This document shows, piece after piece, positions 33,241 through 41,549 of a stretch of 64,000 bases of DNA. Source of the stretch: an uncultured Collinsella sp. (GTDB taxonomy: Bacteria; Actinomycetota; Coriobacteriia; Coriobacteriales; Coriobacteriaceae); NCBI GenBank assembly GCA_900542305.1, contig UQMU01000007.1, positions 10,277-74,276 of the forward strand, in the 5' to 3' direction. A program made the position numbers and the translations under genes. Numbering within the stretch: position 1 is the first letter of the stretch; each line of letters opens with the position of its first letter. Under the pieces are notes generated by a model, which saw only the letters and a program-made list of their open reading frames with translations, did not search any database and had not been told where the DNA came from.

Positions 33241-34374
33241 CTATAACAGTTCAATCTTTCCGTCCTTCACGGTGAGTCCCATATTGCCGGAGAGCAGATC
33301 GTCCAGGCGCGAGCCCACAAGCTCAAAGCGCCAGCCTTCGCGCAGGGGGCTCTGCTCGGGGTGGTCAATATAGTCGGCCAGGTCATCGCGCGAGGCAATG
33401 ACCGAGGTCGCCACGCCCGAGCGCTCGGCAACCAGGCGGATGAGCGCGTACATGAGATCCGTCACGCTCTCCAGCTCCGGAGAGATCTGGCGATGCCCGC
33501 GCACCATGAGCGGCAGGCGATCGTGCGGGCAGCTTGCGCCGCGCTTGATGGCTATGAGCGCGCCGTCCACATCGCGCTCACCCAACTGATCGGTACCGCG
33601 AATGCTACGGAACTCCTCAACGCGCACGGGATTGCGCTTAACGAGCGCAAGCAGCGTGTCATCGGACATGACCCACTTGCGCGGGATGTTACGGCGCTCG
33701 GCGCGGTCCTCGCGCCAGGCGGCGAGCTCGCGCGCGATGCCCAACTGGTGACGGCTGCACGAATTGATGCGTTTGACCTTGCGGAACGCCTCGTGGCGAT
33801 CGGCGCGATAGTGCGACTCGTCAGCCAGCGGGCGCAGCTCGTCGAGCACCCAGTCCACACGGCCCAGCTCGCGCAGGCGGCTCATCATCTCGGTATAGGC
33901 GACGATCAGGTACTTGACGTCATCGATCGCATACTCGATCTGTTTATCGGTCAGCGGGCGGCGCGACCAGTCGGTCAGCGACTCGGTCTTGGGCAGCGAT
34001 ACACCGCAGAACGTCTGAACAAGCGCGCCATACGAAATCTGCTGGCGCTCGCCCAAAAAGGCGGCGGCCACCTGCGTGTCAAAAATCGGACGCGGCAGCA
34101 CGCCTACGGTATGGAGCATGACCTCCATATCCTGCGAGCACGCGTGAAAGACCTTGGTCACGCTCTCGTCGGCCATAAGCTCGGCCAGCGGCGATAGGTC
34201 GTCGATTACCAGGGGATCGACCGCTACGCTCTCGGCAGGGGTGGCAATCTGAACCAAACACAGACGCGGATGGAACGTGCGCTCGCGCAAAAACTCGGTA
34301 TCGACGGCAATCGCGTCGAACTCACGGGCGCGCTGGCAAAAGTCGAGTAGAGCCTGATGTGTGGAAATGTACAT
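33241..34374 (-). CDS. rnd: Ribonuclease D
   Basis: 3'-5' exoribonuclease acting in tRNA 3' maturation. 377 aa. DEDD exonuclease domain: VDTEFLRERTFHPRLCLVQIA (first D and E), CSQDMEVML and YAIDDVKYL with the last acidic pair; two HRDC-like helical regions follow. The start at 34374 matches the family N-terminus; a GTG at 34410 is in frame but neither start has a clear Shine-Dalgarno. Divergent from the lipid kinase gene. Confidence 0.9.
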   Translation of the reverse strand: MYISTHQALLDFCQRAREFDAIAVDTEFLRERTFHPRLCLVQIATPAESVAVDPLVIDDLSPLAELMADESVTKVFHACSQDMEVMLHTVGVLPRPIFDTQVAAAFLGERQQISYGALVQTFCGVSLPKTESLTDWSRRPLTDKQIEYAIDDVKYLIVAYTEMMSRLRELGRVDWVLDELRPLADESHYRADRHEAFRKVKRINSCSRHQLGIARELAAWREDRAERRNIPRKWVMSDDTLLALVKRNPVRVEEFRSIRGTDQLGERDVDGALIAIKRGASCPHDRLPLMVRGHRQISPELESVTDLMYALIRLVAERSGVATSVIASRDDLADYIDHPEQSPLREGWRFELVGSRLDDLLSGNMGLTVKDGKIELL

Positions 34375-34472
34375 ATCAACCCATCGAATAAGGTTAGGCC
34401 CGAAAAACACGGGTAGGATATCGGCATTGCCTTACAACTATACTCGGTTAGTCACAGAACGGGAACGTAAGT

Positions 34473-35390
34473 ATGCGCTGCCTTATCATCCACAACCCGG
34501 CATCGGGCCCCAGCTCAGATGAAATCTTCGCATTCACGCACGCCCTTGCACAGGGCGGCGACGAGGTCGTGATGCGCTTTATCGGCGATGGCATGGAACC
34601 CGAGGACGCCGTGGCAGACGTGCGCGAGTTTGACCGCGTGGTCGTTTCGGGCGGCGACGGCACTGTCTCCAACGTGCTCGACCAGATGCGCGGATGCGGT
34701 GTCCCCACGCTCGTCTTCCCCTCCGGTACGGCCTGCCTGTTCTTCAACAACATCGGTAATGCCCCCGAGGCAGCGGCGCTTGCCAAGGCTTGCCGTGCCG
34801 GTCGCACGGTCAAAGTCGACATGGGCGAGCTCTTTTGGCTCGACGAGAACGGCAACGAGAAGCGCCACGGCTTCATCATCATCGCCGGCTCGGGTTTCGA
34901 CGCCGAAATCATGATGAAGGCCGCCCCCACCAAAAACGACATCGGCGAGATCGCCTACTTCCTCTCTGCGCTCGCCACGCCCAACCCTACGGTAGCGCAC
35001 TTTACGATTGAGCATGACGGCATTGTCGAGGAGCTCGACGGCATCTGCTGCATGGCCGGCAACACCTCGGTCATCCAAAACGACATCAACCTGTTCCCCG
35101 ACTGCCGCATGAACGATGGCATGGTCGACATTGCGGTCATCGAACCCGTGCGCACCGTGCAGCTGCTGCCTACTGTGATCACCGCTGCGCTTGACCCCGC
35201 CGGCAAGGTACTCGGGCGCCCGCAGTTCAAGATCATCCAGACCAAGGAAGCCAAGATCACCTGCACCCCGTCGCTGGGCATGCAGTTCGATGGCGAGATT
35301 ATCTCCAGCAATTCGGGCGTCTTTGGAGCCCGCGCGCTTCCGCAATGCCTCGACCTCATCGTCGACGAATTCTCCCCGCTCGGAAAATAG
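34473..35390 (+). CDS. Diacylglycerol kinase-like lipid kinase (DagK/YegS family)
   Basis: 305 aa. The nucleotide site VVVSGGDGTVSNVLDQM is near 58-73, preceded by IIHNPASGPSS at the N-terminus; the C-terminal beta-sandwich shows MQFDGEII. The family phosphorylates diacylglycerol, sphingoid bases or other lipids. Only 9 nt separate its stop from the start of a tiny membrane protein gene, so they are cotranscribed. Confidence 0.85.
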   Translation: MRCLIIHNPASGPSSDEIFAFTHALAQGGDEVVMRFIGDGMEPEDAVADVREFDRVVVSGGDGTVSNVLDQMRGCGVPTLVFPSGTACLFFNNIGNAPEAAALAKACRAGRTVKVDMGELFWLDENGNEKRHGFIIIAGSGFDAEIMMKAAPTKNDIGEIAYFLSALATPNPTVAHFTIEHDGIVEELDGICCMAGNTSVIQNDINLFPDCRMNDGMVDIAVIEPVRTVQLLPTVITAALDPAGKVLGRPQFKIIQTKEAKITCTPSLGMQFDGEIISSNSGVFGARALPQCLDLIVDEFSPLGK

Positions 35391-35399
35391 GAGGACCCT

Positions 35400-35492
35400 A
35401 TGAACGACAATCCCCTGCTCGGCTTTATCATCATCGTTTTGGCCATGCTCGTCGGCTATGCGATCAACGTGATCCACCGCCGGAAGAAGTAA
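35400..35492 (+). CDS. 30-residue single-span membrane peptide
   Basis: ATG at 35400 behind a perfect AGGAGG with 6-nt spacing; it ends TAA at 35492. Begins MNDNPLLGF and ends INVIHRRKK: one hydrophobic segment of about 17 residues and a basic cytoplasmic tail, i.e. N-out. Directly follows the lipid kinase and is closed by a strong terminator. A role modulating the kinase or another membrane protein is only a suggestion. Confidence 0.75.
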   Translation: MNDNPLLGFIIIVLAMLVGYAINVIHRRKK

Positions 35493-35528
35493 TTCCACAT
35501 TGGTATGATATTCATCCAATTATCGTCT

Positions 35529-35567
35529 CCCCTGCTGTTTATGCATTTGCCAAACAGCAGGGGATTT
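35529..35567 (+). terminator. Terminator of the lipid kinase/small peptide unit
   Basis: CCCCTGCTGTTT pairs with AAACAGCAGGGG (12 bp, 11-nt loop) followed by ATTTT. Confidence 0.85.
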
Positions 35568-35798
35568 TCATTTCAGGCATTCCCAGCTACTTTATTCGGC
35601 TACAGTAATTACAGGGCGTCTTTATTAAAGTAAAGCTACAAACTGAGTACAATTAACCGCTCGTCGCATATTTCATCACGCTTATCGAGTAAGTGTCTTT
35701 CATAGATGAATATTGTTTCCAGTTCGTTACGCTAATGGGGTGTCTTTATTGGCTGAAGCCCTCTGGCGACAGAGGGCTTTCGCACGCTGGGAGGGAAA
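35568..35798 (+). promoter_or_regulatory. Leader region of the C69 dipeptidase gene
   Basis: No gene. AT-rich with a hairpin AGCCCTCT-GGCGAC-AGAGGGCT at about 35758-35779 followed by TTTCG, lying 20 bp before the Shine-Dalgarno (GGGAGGG). It may act as an attenuator or mRNA stabiliser. Confidence 0.4.
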
Positions 35799-37748
35799 AT
35801 GAGGAAAACTCACCCCGTCAACGCGCTCAAGAAGCTAGGCATAGGCCTCGCCTTTGGAGCTGCAACCATCATGTCCATGCCGACATCTGCGCTCGCCTGC
35901 ACGCAGATATACATGGGCAAAAACTATACGGCCGACGGCAATACGTACTACGGCCGCGCCGAGGACTTTGGCAAGCGCTATCTTAAGCACTACGGCATCG
36001 AACCTGCCCACGAACCTGGCTTTAAGTACAGCTCGATTGAATCTGCTTTTGAATACACTTCGAACAAGCCTACCTATCGTTACAGCTATGTACGCGACCA
36101 CCCCTCCAACTGGATGGGTCGCACCGACGCCTATTCCGAGGCCGGAATCAACGAGAAGGGCGTCTCCTGCTCTGCCACGCTAAGCACTTCCTATAACGAG
36201 GAGGCCGATGCAGCAGACCGCATCGATGAGAAAGTGGGTCTGGGCGAGTACAGTTACGGCAGCATCATCCTGGGCGAGAGCGCCACGGCCCGCGAGGGCG
36301 TCGAGCTTCTCGGCAGACTGATCGATGATCAAGGCGTCTGCACCAACGACCAGATCATCATCGCCGACAACAACGAGACCTGGCTGTTCGCCACACTTTC
36401 CGCCCATCAGTGGATCGCCATGAAGCTCGCTGACGACGTCGCGTCGCTCAACCCTAATATCGGGAGCCTCAACTACGATGTCGACCTTGATGACCCCGAG
36501 AACTGCCTACACTCCGAGGGCATCGAGTCCATGCCCGTGGAGAAGGGCTTCGCCAAATACTCCGCTGACGGCAAATTCGATGTCGCCCAAACGTATGGCG
36601 AAAGCCTCGCCGATTCCGGCGTAAACCAGTGGTCCCGCTATGTGCAAGGCCGCGATTATTTTGGTAGTCAGCTGACCGAAGGCACAGATTACGACATTAT
36701 CACAGTAAAGAAGGATGGAAAACCTGACCAAAAGGGAGCCATGGTCAGCGAAATCCAGCCCCTGTTCTTCAGGCCTGGCAAGTCTGGCTGGAGCACCTTT
36801 GAGCTGATTCGTGCCTTTGGCAACCGCGGCGAGAACGTCCCTGGCCTCAACGCGAACACTGATGGTGTTTATTGCATCGGCAGCGAGCGCAACACCGAGA
36901 TCAACCTCTTCCAGATTCGTCGCGGGTATGACCCCGAAGTCGCTACCATCCAGTGGGAAATGCTCTCCCGCGCCGCGTACTCCGTCGCCATCCCGTTGTA
37001 CTCCGCTCTGATAACTGAGGTCAGCCCGTACTTCAGCGATCAGACCGTCTCCTTCGATCACTGCAACCAGACTGACGTCGTGTACAACGAGGAGCCCGAG
37101 AACTCAATCAACTACGTCCTCATGGACATCAGCTCGCTCTGCTTCGAGAACCCTGACACCCTTGGTGTCAGCGTCCGTGCCTACCTCGATGCGCTCCAGA
37201 ACGAGCTTATCGAGCAGAACAAGGAAGTTGACGCCGCCATGCTGGCCGAGACGACCACCGAGGGCCGCACCGCCCTGGCCAACAAGGCCGGCAAGGCTGC
37301 TACCGAGAACACCTACAAGAAGTGCAAGGCACTGCTCCAGGAGATGCGCGCCTATCAGAAGGCCGAAAACTTCGACCAGCCCTTTACCCCAAGCGACCTG
37401 AACACCGAGACCAACGGCCTCAAGGTGTCCATCACCTACGCCAAGGATGCTCTTGCCACCGATCCGGTCACCCCGGATCAGCCCGGCACTCCTGAGCAGC
37501 CTGGCACTCCCGAGCAGCCCGCTAAGCCCGAGCAGCCCGCTAAGCCCGAGCAGCCGGCCGCCAAGCCTGAGAAGCCTGGCAAGTCCGACACCACGACCAC
37601 GGTAACCACTAACAAGACGAACACCAAGGGCGGCCTGCCCACCACTGGCGATCGTTTTGATGGCCGCATGGTGGCCGCATTCGCCATCGCTGGCGTTGCC
37701 GTCATCTCCGCGGGCGGTTACTTCCTCTACCGTCGCAATAAGGAGTAA
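35799..37748 (+). CDS. Secreted C69 (PepD/U34) dipeptidase with sortase anchor
   Basis: 649 aa. Signal peptide 1-33 (basic N-region, hydrophobic core, SALA cleavage site) immediately followed by C34TQIYMGK; in C69 Ntn hydrolases this Cys is the nucleophile and must be N-terminal, so signal cleavage would itself create the active site. Catalytic domain to about 540 with YYGRAEDFG and GGI-type blocks; then a Pro-rich linker of EQP/KPEQP repeats and an LPTTG sorting signal, hydrophobic segment and YRRNKE tail. A cell-wall-anchored dipeptidase for extracellular peptides. Shine-Dalgarno GGGAGGG. Confidence 0.9.
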   Translation: MRKTHPVNALKKLGIGLAFGAATIMSMPTSALACTQIYMGKNYTADGNTYYGRAEDFGKRYLKHYGIEPAHEPGFKYSSIESAFEYTSNKPTYRYSYVRDHPSNWMGRTDAYSEAGINEKGVSCSATLSTSYNEEADAADRIDEKVGLGEYSYGSIILGESATAREGVELLGRLIDDQGVCTNDQIIIADNNETWLFATLSAHQWIAMKLADDVASLNPNIGSLNYDVDLDDPENCLHSEGIESMPVEKGFAKYSADGKFDVAQTYGESLADSGVNQWSRYVQGRDYFGSQLTEGTDYDIITVKKDGKPDQKGAMVSEIQPLFFRPGKSGWSTFELIRAFGNRGENVPGLNANTDGVYCIGSERNTEINLFQIRRGYDPEVATIQWEMLSRAAYSVAIPLYSALITEVSPYFSDQTVSFDHCNQTDVVYNEEPENSINYVLMDISSLCFENPDTLGVSVRAYLDALQNELIEQNKEVDAAMLAETTTEGRTALANKAGKAATENTYKKCKALLQEMRAYQKAENFDQPFTPSDLNTETNGLKVSITYAKDALATDPVTPDQPGTPEQPGTPEQPAKPEQPAKPEQPAAKPEKPGKSDTTTTVTTNKTNTKGGLPTTGDRFDGRMVAAFAIAGVAVISAGGYFLYRRNKE

Positions 37749-37760
37749 CGTCCTAGCTGT

Positions 37761-37792
37761 GCGGGCGAGGCAGCAATGGCAGCCTCGCCCGC
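37761..37792 (+). terminator. Terminator of the C69 dipeptidase
   Basis: GCGGGCGAGGC pairs with GCCTCGCCCGC (11 bp, 10-nt loop). Two smaller stems follow (GGCGGG/CCCGCC and GAAATCTTTT/AAAAGATTT) before the next promoter region. Confidence 0.7.
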
Positions 37793-37935
37793 TCAGCCCG
37801 CTCTTTTGACCGGCGGGAAACCCGCCTGAAATCTTTTCAAAAAAGATTTCCCCGCACACACTTTGCTGTGTTATAGTGCAGCGCAACAGCAACTAGGTGC
37901 GACCGCGCCATGGCATCACGAAAGGAGCCACCGAC

Positions 37936-38004
37936 ATGAAGAACACGATGAAGTCTCTTAACAACTGGTGGTGGCGTGATGCGAATACGATCGGTCGACA
38001 GTGA
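37936..38004 (+). CDS. Tryptophan leader peptide (three consecutive Trp codons)
   Basis: 22 codons from ATG at 37936 (AAAGGAG 10 nt upstream) to TGA at 38004. The peptide begins MKNTMKSLNN and continues WWWRDANTIG, ending RQ; Trp codons 11-13 are TGG TGG TGG. It is followed by competing RNA segments and a terminator, then the ECF transporter operon. This is the layout of translational attenuation as in trp operon leaders. Confidence 0.85.
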   Translation: MKNTMKSLNNWWWRDANTIGRQ

Positions 38005-38072
38005 GTCCCTCACGCCTGTTTTTGCGCTCTAGGTGATTGGAAGGCCTCCGGTTTCGACCGGGGGCCTTTTTC
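37972..38072 (+). promoter_or_regulatory. Trp attenuator: competing stems and terminator
   Basis: GGCGTGA just after the Trp codons (37972-37978) can pair with TCACGCC near 38010-38016, and the terminator GGCCTCCGG-TTTCGA-CCGGGGGCC with TTTTT lies at about 38041-38070. Ribosome stalling at the Trp codons would mask the first segment and free the second, e.g. its GCCT, to pair with the AGGC at the base of the terminator stem. The antiterminator is inferred, not computed. Confidence 0.7.
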
Positions 38073-38148
38073 TATCTCGAGCCCGATCGCATTCGCATCA
38101 CGCGCCTCCGCTTTTCTCTTGCACTCCCATTCCAAAAGGATTTTCACC

Positions 38149-38721
38149 ATGTCTCAGAACACCACCGCCACCCAGCCCCGCACCGTCCAGACCGCCGACC
38201 GTGGCAAACTCGATGTCCGCGCCCTCGTCCTGCTTGCCATCCTGCTCGCCGCCGGCTTCATCCTCAACTTCACCGTCGGCAAGGCCATCTCGGGCATCTC
38301 GGGCGGCATGATCAGCCCCGAGTTCATCATCTCGGCCTTCTGCCTCACCATCCTGGTCGTTCGCCCCAACATCGGCCAGGCGCTCGTCATCGGCCTCATC
38401 TCGGCTGCCGTGATCCAGATCACCACCACTTCGCCGTTCGTCGATTTTGCCGCCGAGGGCATCGCCGCCATGCTCATGGCCGGCATCGTCAACGCCGCCG
38501 GCAAGAACGGTCAAATCAAGCCCGCCATCGCCATTGTCGCAACCTTCCTGACCACATTTGCCTCCGGCGTCATCTTCATGGTCATCAAGATGGCCATGCT
38601 CGGCGTGGTAGGCGAGCTCGCCGCCGCCATGCTGCCCGTCGTTGCCATGACCGCCGTCTTTAACGCCATTCTGGTCGGCGCCCTCTACCTGCCCATCCAG
38701 AAGGCCCTTAGGCTCAACTAA
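38149..38721 (+). CDS. ECF transporter S component, probably tryptophan-specific
   Basis: 190 aa with five to six hydrophobic segments after a polar N-terminus of about 25 residues, the size of ECF substrate-binding subunits. GGMISPEFIISAFCL and QITTTSPF resemble regions of TrpP-type tryptophan transport proteins. The Trp-rich leader upstream argues strongly for tryptophan as substrate. The start at 38149 follows AAAAGGA. It is followed by a fused ATPase and a T component, so the module is complete. Confidence 0.82.
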   Translation: MSQNTTATQPRTVQTADRGKLDVRALVLLAILLAAGFILNFTVGKAISGISGGMISPEFIISAFCLTILVVRPNIGQALVIGLISAAVIQITTTSPFVDFAAEGIAAMLMAGIVNAAGKNGQIKPAIAIVATFLTTFASGVIFMVIKMAMLGVVGELAAAMLPVVAMTAVFNAILVGALYLPIQKALRLN

Positions 38722-38727
38722 CCCGCT

Positions 38728-38828
38728 CGGCTTTACGAGCCACCCCATCTTGGCGTTAATTCGTCGCTCGCGTACCCAAGTACGCTTCGCTCCTCTTTCG
38801 CGCCAACCTGGGGCCCCTCGTAAAGCCG
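38728..38828. repeat. Large palindromic element P-D
   Basis: Outer arms CGGCTTTACGAG (38728-38739) and complement (38817-38828), further pairing TTGGCG/CGCCAA, and an apical GCGTAC-CCAA-GTACGC hairpin. Same architecture as P-A to P-C but imperfect in the middle of the arms. Lies between the S component and the ATPase genes. Confidence 0.7.
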
Positions 38829-38871
38829 TCTCCGTGCTTCACCACCAAAGACTGTCCCAAACAACGAGCTT

Positions 38872-38921
38872 TTGGGGACGTTCTTAAACGACTGGTCATT
38901 TAAGAACGTCCCCAATGACTA
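38872..38921. repeat. REP-like 17-bp inverted repeat including the 27-bp unit, copy 2
   Basis: TTGGGGACGTTCTTAAA (38872-38888) and its exact complement (38899-38915) with a 10-nt loop. The right half (38895-38921) equals the unit at 5331-5357. It ends 12 bp before the ATPase start and could reduce read-through from the S gene. Confidence 0.8.
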
Positions 38922-38933
38922 TGAAAGGTATCC

Positions 38934-40685
38934 ATGGAAACGATCATCAACGTCGACGATGTCTCGTTCTCCTATGGCACGCAGACCGAGCAGACGCTCA
39001 GCCACATTTCGCTCAGCGTGAACAAGGGAGATTTCATCGGCATCATCGGGCCCTCGGGCGCCGGCAAGTCCACGCTTGCCGCCTGCCTGTCAGGTGCCGT
39101 GCCCCACCACTACACCGGCACGTTCTTTGGGTCCGTCATGGTTGACGGCCACGACACCTGCGAGGTCTCGCTGACCGACGTGTCGCAAATCGTCGGCAGC
39201 GTGCTGCAGGATATCGACACGCAGATGGTCGCTTCGATCGTCGAGGACGAGATGCTCTTTGGCCTCGAGAACTTTGGCGTTCCCCACGACAAGATCGAGC
39301 AGCGCTTGAGCGAAACGCTCGAGACCGTCGGCATCAGCGACCAGCGTGACCGCGAGATCGCCACCCTCTCGGGCGGACAGAAGCAAAAGGTGGCCATCGC
39401 CGCCATCCTCGCCATGCGTCCGCGCGTCTTGGTTCTCGACGAGCCCACCGCGGCACTCGACCCCGCCAGCTCCACGCTGGTCTTCGAGACGCTGCGTGAG
39501 GCAAACCGCACACTTGGAATCACCATCGTCGTCGTTGAGCAAAAGGTCGCCCTACTCTCGGAGTACTGCAACCGCGTGCTCGTGCTCAACCATGGCGAAA
39601 TCGCGCTGCAGGGCGAGCCACACGAGGTCTTCGCGCATACCGACGAGCTCCGTGCCATCGGCGTCGACTGCCCTCGCGTCACGCGTATCTTCAATAGCCT
39701 CGAGGCCGATGGCCTGGTAAGCGGTACCCCCTGCTTGGATGTCGATGAGGCCGAGCGCCTGATTTCGGGCATCGTCGACCCCGCACACGCGGCCATCGAA
39801 GCCCAAGCGCCTGCCGGTTCCCCGCATGCGCCGTCGTTGCGCCCTCATGCCAAGGACGCAGAACCCGTACTCACCTTCGACCATGTTGAGTTTGCCTATC
39901 CCAATGGCGGCGCCGCCGTACACGACCTTAGCCTGACGCTCTATCCCGGCGAGCTCGTGGGCATCGTCGGCCAGAACGGTGCCGGCAAGACCACGCTCAC
40001 CAAGCTGCTCACGGGTCTGCTCAAGCCCGCCTCGGGCAGCGTGCGCGTCACGGGACTGGATACTGCAACCGTCCCCACGAGCCGCATTGCCCGCGAGGTC
40101 GCAACCCTCTTCCAAAACCCCGACCGCCAGATCTGCAAGGACACCGTGCTCGACGAGGTCGCCTTTGGCCTGGAGCTTGCCGGCATCGACCGTGCCGAGG
40201 CGCTGCGTCGCGCCCAGCTCGTCATCGACCGCTTTGGCTTGCCGGCCGACGAGGCGCCCTTCTCGCTCTCGCGCGGTCAGCGACAAATGGTGGCGCTTGC
40301 CTCCGTCGTAGTGGTTGAGCCCAAGATCGTCGTGCTCGACGAGCCCACGAGCGGCCTTGATTACCGCGAGTGCATGACCGTCATGGAAACGGTGCGCACC
40401 ATGGCCGAGCGCGGTTGCGCCGTTATCATGGTCTGCCACGATATGGAAGTCGTCTCGGATTTTGCCGAGCGCATTGTGGTAATGGCCGACGGTCGCATCC
40501 TCGACCGCGGCCGCACGCACGAGCTATTCTCGAACATCGATCTCATGCGGCGTGCCTACGTGGAGCCTCCCCAGGTTATTGAGCTCTCGCGCCGTCTGGC
40601 ATCTTCCGTCTCGACCGCTTTTGCGCAGGTGAGCGAGGTCTCCGATGTCGTTCGAATTACCAAGGAGATGGTCCACCGTGGTTAA
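38934..40685 (+). CDS. ECF transporter ATPase, two ABC domains fused
   Basis: 583 aa containing both EcfA-type ATPases in one chain. Domain 1: Walker A GPSGAGKST near 42-50, signature LSGGQKQKVAIAA, Walker B VLVLDEPTAALD. Domain 2 from about residue 310: GQNGAGKTT, signature variant LSRGQRQMVALAS, Walker B IVVLDEPTSGLD. Powers the ECF module with the T component; the next start lies inside its 3' end. Shine-Dalgarno GAAAGG. Confidence 0.92.
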   Translation: METIINVDDVSFSYGTQTEQTLSHISLSVNKGDFIGIIGPSGAGKSTLAACLSGAVPHHYTGTFFGSVMVDGHDTCEVSLTDVSQIVGSVLQDIDTQMVASIVEDEMLFGLENFGVPHDKIEQRLSETLETVGISDQRDREIATLSGGQKQKVAIAAILAMRPRVLVLDEPTAALDPASSTLVFETLREANRTLGITIVVVEQKVALLSEYCNRVLVLNHGEIALQGEPHEVFAHTDELRAIGVDCPRVTRIFNSLEADGLVSGTPCLDVDEAERLISGIVDPAHAAIEAQAPAGSPHAPSLRPHAKDAEPVLTFDHVEFAYPNGGAAVHDLSLTLYPGELVGIVGQNGAGKTTLTKLLTGLLKPASGSVRVTGLDTATVPTSRIAREVATLFQNPDRQICKDTVLDEVAFGLELAGIDRAEALRRAQLVIDRFGLPADEAPFSLSRGQRQMVALASVVVVEPKIVVLDEPTSGLDYRECMTVMETVRTMAERGCAVIMVCHDMEVVSDFAERIVVMADGRILDRGRTHELFSNIDLMRRAYVEPPQVIELSRRLASSVSTAFAQVSEVSDVVRITKEMVHRG

Positions 40686-41424
40686 CGTCATCGACTACAT
40701 GCCGGGTGACACGCTGCTGCATCGCCTGAACCCCGTCGTCAAACTGGGCCTCGCCGCCGCCATCATCGTCGGCATCTTCTTGTCCGACACCTACGTGGCG
40801 CTGCTGGGCTTTTTGGCGCTCACCCTTGCCCTGGGTGCCTATGCGGGCGTCGTCAACCGCCTGTTCTCGCTGCTCAAGTTGCTGATTCCGCTCGCGCTTA
40901 TCATGCTGGTGCTCCAGCTGGCCTTTATGCGCGATGGCAACGTGGTGTGGAGCTTTATCACCGACACGGGCCTCATCACGGGATCGAAGGCCTGTCTGCG
41001 CCTGCTGGGTGTGGCGTTACCACTCATCCTCATGCTCACGGTGACCAAGCTCAACGACCTTGCCAACGCCTGCGTCGAGGTGCTGCACGTACCGTATCGC
41101 TATGCCTTCACCTTTACCACGGCGCTGCGCTTTGTGCCGGTGTTTGGTCAGGAGATGAACGCCATCATGGAGGCGCAGACCGCACGCGGCGTCGAGTACG
41201 ACACCAAGAACCCCATCAAGAAGCTTAAGCTCATGCTGCCACTGTGCGTGCCGCTGCTCATCTCGAGCGTGGGCAAGACCGATGCCACAGCCTTGGCGGC
41301 AGAACAGCGCGGCTTCTATCTGCGTACGCGCGCCAGCTCGTACAAGCGCTACCCCATCAAGGGCCTGGACATCGCCGCGCTCATCGTCAGCATCGCCCTC
41401 ATCGCCATCGGCTTCCTGTTCTAG
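40678..41424 (+). CDS. ECF transporter T component
   Basis: 248 aa, about five to six membrane segments. The diagnostic cytoplasmic motifs are AQTARGVEYD (A-R-G type) near 170 and AAEQRGFYLR (second ARG-like motif) near 210. The GTG start at 40678 follows AAGGAG and overlaps the ATPase stop by 8 bp. Confidence 0.9.
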   Translation: MVNVIDYMPGDTLLHRLNPVVKLGLAAAIIVGIFLSDTYVALLGFLALTLALGAYAGVVNRLFSLLKLLIPLALIMLVLQLAFMRDGNVVWSFITDTGLITGSKACLRLLGVALPLILMLTVTKLNDLANACVEVLHVPYRYAFTFTTALRFVPVFGQEMNAIMEAQTARGVEYDTKNPIKKLKLMLPLCVPLLISSVGKTDATALAAEQRGFYLRTRASSYKRYPIKGLDIAALIVSIALIAIGFLF

Positions 41425-41453
41425 TTCACCACCGACAGCAACCGTCCAACGCA

Positions 41454-41490
41454 AAAGGCCTCGGCTCGCACCAAACGAGCCGAGGCCTTT
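41454..41490 (+). terminator. Terminator of the ECF operon
   Basis: 15-bp stem AAAGGCCTCGGCTCG / CGAGCCGAGGCCTTT with a 7-nt loop; T-run follows on both strands, so it may also serve the racemase gene opposite. Confidence 0.88.
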
Positions 41491-41549
41491 ACTGTTTCAC
41501 CAGATAAAACCTACCAAAATAAACCTGTCCCTTTTTGGCGGGTCGGAAG

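Noticed and set aside
34408..34410. GTG start giving RNase D a 12-residue extension
   Set aside because: The family N-terminus begins at the ATG at 34374 and the extension has no ribosome-binding site, though the ATG lacks a strong one as well.
37480..37590. Short direct repeats in the dipeptidase gene resembling a repeat array
   Set aside because: They encode the in-frame EQPGTP/KPEQPA linker of a wall-anchored protein; there are no spacers as in CRISPR.
37880..38072. T-box riboswitch in front of the ECF operon
   Set aside because: No T-box core sequence is visible, whereas a complete leader peptide with three Trp codons and a terminator explains the region.
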